Below are positions 1-5,718 of a stretch of DNA of 6,538 nt, in pieces (position 1 is the stretch's first letter; every line of letters starts with the position of its first letter). The position numbers and the translations under genes are program-made. The notes under the pieces are model-generated. The model did no database searches and was not told the DNA's origin. It was given only the letters and a program-made list of their open reading frames with translations. This DNA comes from Verrucomicrobiota bacterium (GTDB lineage Bacteria > Verrucomicrobiota > Verrucomicrobiia > Opitutales > Opitutaceae). The stretch is taken from contig RFJS01000315.1 of assembly GCA_003694825.1 (NCBI GenBank), positions 1 to 6,538 of the forward strand, in the 5' to 3' direction.

Positions 1-41
1 GGTTGCGCGTCTCGCGGAAGATCCCCGCGAGACGCGCAACC
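1..41. repeat. Perfect 17-bp inverted repeat at the window edge (possible assembly fold-back)
   Basis: Bases 1-17 (ggttgcgcgtctcgcgg) are the exact reverse complement of bases 25-41, separated by a 7-base loop (aagatcc). The repeat lies inside the sulfatase reading frame. The right arm encodes the family-like stretch DPRETRNL, whereas the outer left arm reads VAR where sulfatases usually have something like LYD. Only the inner seven bases (ctcgcgg/ccgcgag) need be genuine; the outer ten could have been copied by fold-back at the end of a contig. A real hairpin inside the gene is the alternative. The repeat is certain; its origin is inference. Confidence 0.85.
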
Positions 42-145
42 TCGCCGGGGATCCGCCCTATGCCGGCAACCTCGACGAAATGAAGTCTTTGCTGACCCGA
101 TACATCGAGCGTCTGCCGGGGACCTACCCCGGGCTGAAGGAATAA
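2..145 (+). CDS. Sulfatase, C-terminal fragment (5' end outside window)
   Basis: An open frame enters from the left edge and ends at TAA 143-145, giving 47 residues. The piece AEDPRETRNLAGDPPYAGNL matches the typical C-terminal end of type I (formylglycine) sulfatases, where the pattern 'L.EDP.E..NLA.DP.YA..L..M...L..' closes the domain. The tail MKSLLTRYIERLPGTYPGLKE follows. The catalytic N-terminal part (C/S-x-P-x-R motif) is not in the window, so activity and substrate cannot be judged. The next gene starts 35 bases downstream on the same strand with no obvious terminator between, so the two are likely co-transcribed. Beside a GH86 enzyme, a role in desulfating a red-algal galactan is reasonable but inferred. 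The first three or so codons may be an assembly artefact because of the perfect inverted repeat there. Confidence 0.75.
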   Translation, partial: VARLAEDPRETRNLAGDPPYAGNLDEMKSLLTRYIERLPGTYPGLKE

Positions 146-180
146 GCCGCAACCCAACCAACCATCCAGTTCATCACCCC

Positions 181-3100
181 ATGATTCGTCGATTCCTGTC
201 GTCGATGTGTGGCGTCGCGTTGCTTGCCGGCGCCATTCTTTCCGTTGGATCGTCGCTCGAGGCGGCGGTCACCATTTCCGTCGATCCCAACATGAGACGA
301 ACGCTCGAGGGCGTCTCTGAGTTCGACCGCAGCCGGTTTGTCGTGCTGCACGCCTCGCATACCGACAGTGAATGGGACAGTCCGGAAATGCAGGATCAAT
401 TTCTCAACGGCTGGGATGTCTACCTTGGCCGCGATGTCGGACTGGCCTCCTGGTGGTTTGGCGAAGTGAAGGAGGATCCGGCCCGGCCGGGGTTCCCCTC
501 CGTTGCGCACATTGCCGAACTGGCGGAGAATTTCCGAAACAACTACAGCACGCGCACGGACATCCATGCCTATGAGGACCGGACGACGCTCGTCACCTCC
601 ACGCACGTCATTCCTTTCTATCCTCACGGCTGGAAGACGCGCCAGGGATGGGCGCCGGCCGACGCCACCGCCACCGGCCTCTTTCTCGGCCATTTCTTCA
701 AGGAATTCTTCGGCGATCGCGACGGGGTCCACGGTCAGCCGAAACCGCGCTACTTCGAGGTGATCAACGAGCCGGACTGGGAGCTGATCGAGGCCAGCTA
801 CGCGCCCGACGATATCACCTATCAGGGTATCTGGGATTACCATGCCACCATCGCCCGGGAGATCCGCAAGCTCAACGGCGACGATGTGAAGGTCGGTGGC
901 TTCTGCGCGACCTCCATGACCTATGGCGAGCCCGACATGGCCTACTGGAAGGAGACCTGGGATTCCTTTATGAAGAGCGTCGGCGCGGAGATGGATTTTG
1001 TCTCCCTGCACCTCTACGACAAGGGATGGAATGAAGGAAACCAATACCTCCGCGTCGGTGCCCGCGTGGAGGCACAGCTCGACCTCACCGAACAGGCCGG
1101 GTATCTCTTCGCCGGTGGGGTGAAGCCGATGATCATCTCCGAATACGGAGCCGTCGATCCCACCTGGAACGACAAACCCTATTCCGCCCATCGCGACTGG
1201 ATCATCAACAAGGCCACGATCGGCATGCTCATGCAGTTCATGGAGCGGCCGCACCTGATCGAAAAGGCCGTTCCCTTCATTCTGCTCAAGGCGCTGTGGT
1301 GGAATGATCCCTCCGGCCAGCCCTATGCTTTCCGGCTGCTTCGCGAAGATGGCAACGGAAACTGGGTCTACACCGACATCGCGAAGTTGTATGAGTTTCT
1401 AAGCGAGCTGAAGGGACGGCGCGTCTATTCGCGTGCCGACGATGTGGATATCCAGGTGGATGCCTTCGTGTCCGGAAACCGCCTCTACGTCATCGCCAAC
1501 AACCTCGAGCATGCCGACGTGCAGGTCGTCATCGATCCGGCGGACTGGGCGGGGGGCGCCGTGACAGGCGGGTGGGTCAAGCACCTCCATGCCGTCGACG
1601 GCATCACCACCCTCGATCGCGAGGAATTCAGCGGAGCGCGGACAAACTTTACGATCGGCGCCCAGGGGGCGATCATCGTTGCCTTCGATTACCCGGGGAC
1701 GGTGCGCCCGCGGGAGACCTGCGAGGAGAAAAAGTATTACACCGACGCCTATCTGCGGCCGATCGCCGCGAACACCGCCATCACCTTCTCCATCGACGGC
1801 GTGGCGACGGCGGAACAGGGGGATGCCTGGCTGCGGCTCGGTCTTTCCCGCGCGCACGGGAAATCCCTGCAGCCGACGGTGGTGTTCAACGGCACGCCGC
1901 TGGCCGTGCCGACCGACTTCCGTGGATACGATCAGCGCTGGTGGGCCAGCTTCTGGGGGGTGCTGGAGATTCCCGTTCCCATCGAACTTGTCCAGGCCCA
2001 CAACACCGTTTCGGTCACCTTCCCCGATGATGGCGGGACGCTGACGAGCGCGACCATGCGCGTGCTCGGTTTCGTCGATCGCCGGCCGCCGCAGGTGACG
2101 CTCGGGCCGGCCGACATGAGGATCGGCGTCGGAGGCTCCGGCGCTCTCTCGGTCGTCGCGTCGGGCGTCTCGCTCGAGTATCAGTGGTTCAAGGATGACG
2201 TGGCGATACCGGGGGCGACGGGGCCGATGCTCCGGCTCGAGAACGCCGATGCCGCGGATGCCGGCAACTACCATGTGACCGTGAGCAACCCCTGGGGAAG
2301 CGTCTCGAGCGGAACGGCCACGGTCACCGTGGCGGGATCGCCCGCCGAACCGGTCGACCCGGTCTTGCGGAACCTCTCCACGCGGGGGCGCACAGGCGGT
2401 GCGGCCGGTGAGCTCATCGCCGGTTTCGTCATCGAGGGCGAGGGGGCGAAGGAGGTCCTGATCCGGGCGGTGGGACCCGGTCTCGCGGGATTCGGCGTCA
2501 CCGAATGGCTGGAGGATCCCGTCCTCGAGCTGTTCGATGGAGCGGGCCGGTCGTTGCTCGTGAACAACGACTGGATGGACGACCCCGAGGTCGGCGACGC
2601 CAATGCCGTTCTGTTCGGGAGTGCCGGCGCCTTCGAGCTCGATGCGCTCAGCCGCGATGCCGTGCTGCGGGTGGCACTGCCCGCGGGCCCCTACACCGCG
2701 ATCGTCAGTGCCGGACGAAATGGCGAGGGCGTGGCCATGGTCGAGGTTTACGATCTCGACCCGGGTGCACCGGCCCGCCTCGTCAACGTGTCCACGCGCG
2801 GCTACGTCGGGCGTGACGACGATTCCCTCATCGGCGGCTTCGTCATCCAGGGAACGAATACCATGCAAATCCTCGCGCGTGGAGTCGGGCCGAAGCTCTA
2901 CGATTTCGGTGTGACGGAAGGGTTCGTCGCCGACCCGGTCCTGACGATCGCCGATGGGGGCGGAAGTCCCATCTTCGTCAACGACGACTGGGCGGCCGAC
3001 GGCGCGGCGGTCGACGAGATCGTGCGCCTCACCGGTCTCGTGGGCGCCTTCGATCTGACGCTGAATAGCGGCGAGGCGGCCGGAGACGCGGCGGTGGCCG

Positions 3101-3195
3101 CGACGATCGGTCAGGGCAGCTACACGGCGATCGTCAGGGCCGGGGACGCCGCCGGCGGCAACGGCATGGTCGAGCTCTACCGGGCCGACGAGTAG
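181..3195 (+). CDS. Secreted GH86 family beta-agarase/beta-porphyranase with Ig-like and duplicated C-terminal modules
   Basis: The product (1004 residues) is a predicted extracellular endo-hydrolase of agar- or porphyran-type galactans. Residues 1 to about 28 form a Sec signal peptide: MIRR, a hydrophobic core, and cleavage near LEA-A. Residues about 30-415 are a GH86-like clan GH-A TIM barrel. The segment GRDVGLASWWFGEVKEDP is typical of the family. EVINEPDW carries the probable acid/base Glu197, and MIISEYGAV carries the probable nucleophile Glu321. Residues about 416-632 correspond to the two beta-sandwich domains that follow the barrel in GH86. Residues 636-718 are an Ig-like domain without the cysteine pair (YQWFKDDVAIPGAT, ADAGNYHVTVSN). 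Residues 728-858 and 865-1000 are two copies of an Opitutaceae-type module. The ATG at 181 is the start that gives a proper signal peptide, though no clear Shine-Dalgarno precedes it. The gene follows the sulfatase by 35 bases. Sequence alone does not separate agarase from porphyranase activity. Confidence 0.88.
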   Translation: MIRRFLSSMCGVALLAGAILSVGSSLEAAVTISVDPNMRRTLEGVSEFDRSRFVVLHASHTDSEWDSPEMQDQFLNGWDVYLGRDVGLASWWFGEVKEDPARPGFPSVAHIAELAENFRNNYSTRTDIHAYEDRTTLVTSTHVIPFYPHGWKTRQGWAPADATATGLFLGHFFKEFFGDRDGVHGQPKPRYFEVINEPDWELIEASYAPDDITYQGIWDYHATIAREIRKLNGDDVKVGGFCATSMTYGEPDMAYWKETWDSFMKSVGAEMDFVSLHLYDKGWNEGNQYLRVGARVEAQLDLTEQAGYLFAGGVKPMIISEYGAVDPTWNDKPYSAHRDWIINKATIGMLMQFMERPHLIEKAVPFILLKALWWNDPSGQPYAFRLLREDGNGNWVYTDIAKLYEFLSELKGRRVYSRADDVDIQVDAFVSGNRLYVIANNLEHADVQVVIDPADWAGGAVTGGWVKHLHAVDGITTLDREEFSGARTNFTIGAQGAIIVAFDYPGTVRPRETCEEKKYYTDAYLRPIAANTAITFSIDGVATAEQGDAWLRLGLSRAHGKSLQPTVVFNGTPLAVPTDFRGYDQRWWASFWGVLEIPVPIELVQAHNTVSVTFPDDGGTLTSATMRVLGFVDRRPPQVTLGPADMRIGVGGSGALSVVASGVSLEYQWFKDDVAIPGATGPMLRLENADAADAGNYHVTVSNPWGSVSSGTATVTVAGSPAEPVDPVLRNLSTRGRTGGAAGELIAGFVIEGEGAKEVLIRAVGPGLAGFGVTEWLEDPVLELFDGAGRSLLVNNDWMDDPEVGDANAVLFGSAGAFELDALSRDAVLRVALPAGPYTAIVSAGRNGEGVAMVEVYDLDPGAPARLVNVSTRGYVGRDDDSLIGGFVIQGTNTMQILARGVGPKLYDFGVTEGFVADPVLTIADGGGSPIFVNDDWAADGAAVDEIVRLTGLVGAFDLTLNSGEAAGDAAVAATIGQGSYTAIVRAGDAAGGNGMVELYRADE
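2362..3180 (+). repeat. Tandem duplicated protein module at the C-terminus of the GH86 enzyme
   Basis: Two consecutive modules of about 130 residues align by eye: 728-858 (bases 2362-2754) and 865-1000 (bases 2773-3180). Shared landmarks in order are N(L/V)STRG, IxGFVIxG, an (I)RAVGP/ARGVGP segment, FGVTE, ADPVL or EDPVL, VN(N/D)DW, GAF(E/D)L, YTAIV(S/R)AG and MVE(V/L)Y. The DNA copies have diverged, so this is an old duplication, not a recent one. Such modules recur at the ends of secreted Opitutaceae proteins. Their function is not known to me; surface attachment or glycan binding are guesses. Confidence 0.85.
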
Positions 3196-3234
3196 CGGAA
3201 TCGAGAATCTGGCGAAGTCGTTCGCAGGCGCCGT

Positions 3235-3951
3235 TCAGCGCGCATGCTGGCGGCGCCATGCGAATGGTGTCGTGCCCTTGTGTCGGCGAAACTGGCGCGT
3301 CAGTGTTGTCTGGTCATAGAAACCGACTTCGGCGGCGATTTCGGCGATCGAGTGGTTGGTGGCGATGAGGAGCCGGGCAGCCTCGAGAACCCGGTAGCGC
3401 ATGAGATAATCGCGTGGTGAGATTCCAAAGTAGCGCTTGAAGCGGCGTTCCATCGTGCTGACGGACGTGCCCAATTTTCGGGCGAGCGAGGGGAAACTTA
3501 TCCTCGCGATATAGTGCAGATGGATGTGGTCGAGGATCGGCTGGACTTCCTCGGCGAAGCGAGATTCCGGGGTGATCGCCCGCGTGATCCCGGCCAGTCC
3601 CACGATGCGCCCGTCGGGCGCGGTCAGCGGGAGCTTGGTTGTGAGATACCAGTAGATGCCTTCGCTGTCGCCGACATTGGGCTCATACTTGTCGATGATT
3701 GCTTCGCCGCGAAAGACCCGCTGGTCGTCTTCGGTATAGCGGATCGCCAGCTGGGGCGCGCACAGATCGAAGGCGGTGCGACCGAGGATGTCTTCTTCGC
3801 AGCTGCCGCCCATGAGCCGGGCGAAGCTTTCATTGCATGCCATGATGCGTCCGCGGAGATCCTTGATGAAGAAGTGGACGTTGGGGACGTGCTCCCAGAT
3901 CCGCAGCCACTGGGGAATGAACGGGCGGAAAAACTCGGTATCGTGAGGCAT
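3235..3951 (-). CDS. PAS domain-containing AraC family transcriptional regulator
   Basis: The product is a 238-residue predicted cytoplasmic DNA-binding regulator. Residues about 14-128 read as a PAS domain (VPNVHFFIKDLRGRI, NESFARLMGG, EDILGRTAFDL, then a final strand ending GRIVGLAGITR). A C-terminal AraC/XylS double helix-turn-helix follows: first HTH about 152-188 (SLARKLGTSVSTMERRFKRYFG), second about 201-234 (IAEIAAEVGFYDQTTLTRQFRRHKGTTP). The second HTH has the family hallmark GF.DQ..LTR.F....G.TP. There is no cupin-type sugar-binding domain, no signal peptide and no membrane segment. The frame stays open upstream to a TTG at 4008, but ATG 3951 is preferred because a plausible promoter lies within that extension. 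The gene converges on the GH86 gene (39 bases between stops) and diverges from the oxidoreductase gene, so it may control either or both. Its ligand is unknown. Confidence 0.9.
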   Translation of the reverse strand: MPHDTEFFRPFIPQWLRIWEHVPNVHFFIKDLRGRIMACNESFARLMGGSCEEDILGRTAFDLCAPQLAIRYTEDDQRVFRGEAIIDKYEPNVGDSEGIYWYLTTKLPLTAPDGRIVGLAGITRAITPESRFAEEVQPILDHIHLHYIARISFPSLARKLGTSVSTMERRFKRYFGISPRDYLMRYRVLEAARLLIATNHSIAEIAAEVGFYDQTTLTRQFRRHKGTTPFAWRRQHAR

Positions 3952-3998
3952 ATGGGGCGAAGGATTCGAGGAACGGGAGCGGGACGGGCGATGCCGAA

Positions 3999-4026
3999 AA
4001 GATACCAAAGTTCAGCCAGCTGTCAC
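3999..4026 (-). promoter_or_regulatory. Candidate sigma70-type promoter for the AraC regulator
   Basis: On the minus strand GTGACA (4026-4021, five of six matches to TTGACA) and TATCTT (4004-3999, four of six to TATAAT) are separated by 16 bases. Transcription would begin near 3992, about 40 bases before the ATG at 3951. That would exclude the alternative TTG start at 4008. Promoter consensus in this phylum is not well known to me, so this is a consensus-based suggestion only. Confidence 0.35.
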
Positions 4027-4054
4027 TATCCGGGACGCGGCACATCCGCTATCC
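4024..4054. promoter_or_regulatory. Candidate AraC-type operator: imperfect direct repeat
   Basis: CACTATCC (4024-4031) and CGCTATCC (4047-4054) match at seven of eight bases with a 23-base period. AraC-family dimers commonly bind direct repeats about two helical turns apart. The first copy overlaps the -35-like element of the regulator's own promoter candidate, which would fit autoregulation. The repeat is short enough to be chance. Confidence 0.2.
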
Positions 4055-4165
4055 TCGCACCCTGCCTGATATGAGGGCATCCGACCGGTCCCCGCCACAC
4101 ATGCCCGTTCGCCGCCATGATTTCGGCGGACGCGGTGATCAATCGGTGCCTGACGAAAACATGCC

Positions 4166-5494
4166 ATGAACATCCCCAGGAGAACTTTCATCCGCACCGC
4201 GGGCCTCGCCGCCGCCACGACGATGGGCTTTCCCACGGTGCTTCCGTCGCGACTGTGCGGCGCCCGGGCGCCATCGAAGCGGGTCCACCTCGGTTGCATC
4301 GGGGTTGGCGGACAAGGCTACAACGTGAACCTGAAGATGTTTCTCAACGATGAGCGGGTCCGTGTCGTGGCCGTCTGTGACGCGTTTCGGAGCCGCGCCC
4401 TGCGGGCACAGGCATTGGTCAATGAGACCTACGGCGACACGGGCTGCCGAGCCCTCCCGGACTTTCGTGAGATTCTGGCTGATCCTTCGATCGATGCGGT
4501 GGTGATTTCGACACCGGATCATTGGCACGTGCCGATGTCGCTGATGGCCCTCGAAGCGGGCAAGGATGTCTTCTGCGAAAAGCCCACACTGTCGATTCAC
4601 GAAGGAAGGGTGCTTGCCGATGCCTTTGCCGCCCGCGGGGCGGTGTTCCAGGCGGGCATCGAGGATCGCTCCTCCATTCACTTTCACAAAATGGTCGAGT
4701 GGGTGAGGAACGGGGCGATCGGCCGGCTCGAGCGGGTCGAGGTGGTCATGCCCGCCGGCCACGATTTCCCGCTCGAAGATCCGGTCGAACCACCGGAGGA
4801 TCTCGACTGGAATCTCTGGCAGGGGCCGGCTCCCTGGCATCCCTATACGCCTTCGCGGGCCAACGCGGGACACTGGCGTCAGATCAGCATGTATTCGAAA
4901 GGCGCCATTCTCGACATTGGCACCCATCTCGTGGATACAGCTCAGCTCGGTGTGAACGATCCGGATGTCTGTCCCGTCGAGGTTGCCGGCACGGGGGTGA
5001 TTCCCGAAGGTCGGCTCACCGATGTGCCGATCTATTTCGACCTCACCTGGCGCTACGGCAACGGCGTGGAATTGCACGTGAAGAATGGCGCCGGCCGGGT
5101 ATGGGATCCGGAGAGTTGCTATCTGGAGTTTATCGGGGAGAAGGGGTGGATACGCCGCAAGACATGGACGGCGGGATTGGAAGCGAGCGATCCGAAGATT
5201 CTGCGCACGCGCTATGCGCCGGGAGAGAGCCGCCACTGGCCGCTGCCTCCGCGGGAGCAGGTGAACTTTATCGACTGCGTGCTCTCGCGGAGGCGCACGA
5301 CATATCCCGCAATCGACCTCCACCATATGTCGACGACTTTGCATATGGGGGTGCTGTGCATCGAGCTTGGCCGAAAGCTGAGGTGGGATCCAAAGACTGA
5401 GACCTTCCCCGGAGACGACGAGGCGAATGCGAGGCGCTTTCGGCCGCCGCTGCGTGACTGGCAGAAGGCGGCGCGGGAGCGTCAGGTGACATGA
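4166..5494 (+). CDS. Tat-exported Gfo/Idh/MocA family oxidoreductase
   Basis: The product (442 residues) is a predicted NAD(P)-dependent sugar oxidoreductase, probably exported folded with its cofactor. The N-terminus [18 protein letters not shown] is a twin-arginine signal peptide. A Rossmann domain follows (about 38-160) with the dinucleotide motif GVGGQG at 46-51, the strand [15 protein letters not shown] and the EKP motif containing Lys139. The C-terminal Gfo/Idh domain (about 165-430) includes [13 protein letters not shown] (215-227) and DIGTHLVD, with Asp250 and His254 as the likely catalytic D...H pair. All key residues are present and the length is normal for the Tat-type subfamily. 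ATG 4166 is the only sensible start: an in-frame TGA lies at 4151-4153, and the nearby ATG at 4161 is out of frame and stops at once. The gene is divergent from the AraC regulator and its stop overlaps a small ORF (ATGA, 5491-5494). Substrate is unknown; the nearby DUF1080 gene suggests glycoside C3 oxidation. Confidence 0.9.
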   Translation: MNIPRRTFIRTAGLAAATTMGFPTVLPSRLCGARAPSKRVHLGCIGVGGQGYNVNLKMFLNDERVRVVAVCDAFRSRALRAQALVNETYGDTGCRALPDFREILADPSIDAVVISTPDHWHVPMSLMALEAGKDVFCEKPTLSIHEGRVLADAFAARGAVFQAGIEDRSSIHFHKMVEWVRNGAIGRLERVEVVMPAGHDFPLEDPVEPPEDLDWNLWQGPAPWHPYTPSRANAGHWRQISMYSKGAILDIGTHLVDTAQLGVNDPDVCPVEVAGTGVIPEGRLTDVPIYFDLTWRYGNGVELHVKNGAGRVWDPESCYLEFIGEKGWIRRKTWTAGLEASDPKILRTRYAPGESRHWPLPPREQVNFIDCVLSRRRTTYPAIDLHHMSTTLHMGVLCIELGRKLRWDPKTETFPGDDEANARRFRPPLRDWQKAARERQVT

Positions 5495-5697
5495 ATCGAC
5501 GCGCCTTCATCCCGGACATCCTCGCGGATCTTTCGACGATGCCATCGCCATCGCGGCCCGCTCCGGCGGATTGGGCTGCACCGGCGGAGCCCATCGTCGA
5601 GGGCTTCGAGGTGATACCAACTGGGGCGGGATCCCGGTCGGCACGGGATCGGGGAGGATGCTGTGCCGGCCGGGACCGACGCGTTCCACAGACGTAA
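5491..5697 (+). pseudogene. Uncertain 68-codon ORF, possibly the remnant of a degraded Tat-signal gene
   Basis: The ATG at 5491 overlaps the TGA of the oxidoreductase gene (ATGA), an arrangement typical of translational coupling, and the frame ends at TAA 5695-5697. The product begins [14 protein letters not shown], which resembles the first residues of Tat-exported proteins of this phylum, but no hydrophobic segment follows. The rest is rich in Pro, Ala, Arg and Gly and resembles no family I know. An overlapping +3 frame from about 5532 reads more protein-like for a short stretch (FDDAIAIAARSGGLG), so a frameshifted or internally deleted gene is possible. It could also be a genuine small protein or simply non-coding spacer in GC-rich DNA. 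The ORF boundaries are seen; pseudogene status is a guess. Confidence 0.25.
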
Positions 5698-5707
5698 ATG
5701 CAGGAAT

Positions 5708-5712
5708 AGGAA
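5708..5712 (+). promoter_or_regulatory. Ribosome binding site of the DUF1080 gene
   Basis: AGGAA lies six bases upstream of the ATG at 5719. It is the clearest Shine-Dalgarno-like sequence before any start in this window, and it supports that start together with the signal peptide that follows. A second AGGAA sits at 5702-5706. Confidence 0.5.
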
Positions 5713-5718
5713 TTCGCC

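Larger units (their letters stand above)
3952..4165. promoter_or_regulatory. Divergent intergenic region between the AraC regulator and the Gfo/Idh/MocA gene
   Basis: These 214 bases separate two divergently transcribed genes and must hold the regulator's promoter and probably that of the oxidoreductase unit. No convincing coding frame is visible. The region contains a promoter-like pair for the minus strand and an 8-base direct repeat. A second, weaker direct repeat, cggtg at 4133-4137 and 4144-4148, has an 11-base period close to the oxidoreductase start. I could not pick a reliable plus-strand promoter. Confidence 0.6.

Noticed and set aside
124..1254. Long minus-strand open frame of 376 codons opposite the GH86 gene
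   Set aside because: It is antisense to a clearly recognised GH86 catalytic domain and has no recognisable domain. GC-rich genes commonly leave such mirror frames open.
1399..2868. Long minus-strand open frame of 489 codons opposite the GH86 C-terminal half
   Set aside because: Composition is dominated by Arg, Gly, Asp and His, as in mirror frames; no family resemblance, and the plus-strand frame contains clear domains.
3212..3225. Small hairpin gcgaa-gtcg-ttcgc between the convergent GH86 and AraC genes, considered as a terminator
   Set aside because: The stem is only five base pairs and neither side has a T-tract. It may be chance.
3952..4008. N-terminal extension of the regulator from a TTG at 4008
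   Set aside because: The extra 19 residues are Arg/Ser/Pro-rich and unlike the family. The promoter candidate overlaps this stretch, and ATG 3951 gives a normal PAS-AraC length.
3514..4074. Plus-strand open frame of 186 codons opposite the AraC regulator
   Set aside because: Antisense to the PAS and HTH coding sequence, no recognisable domain, and it runs through the regulator's promoter region.
4139..5344. Minus-strand open frame of 401 codons opposite the Gfo/Idh/MocA gene
   Set aside because: Mirror of a gene with an intact Rossmann fold and EKP motif; no domain of its own.
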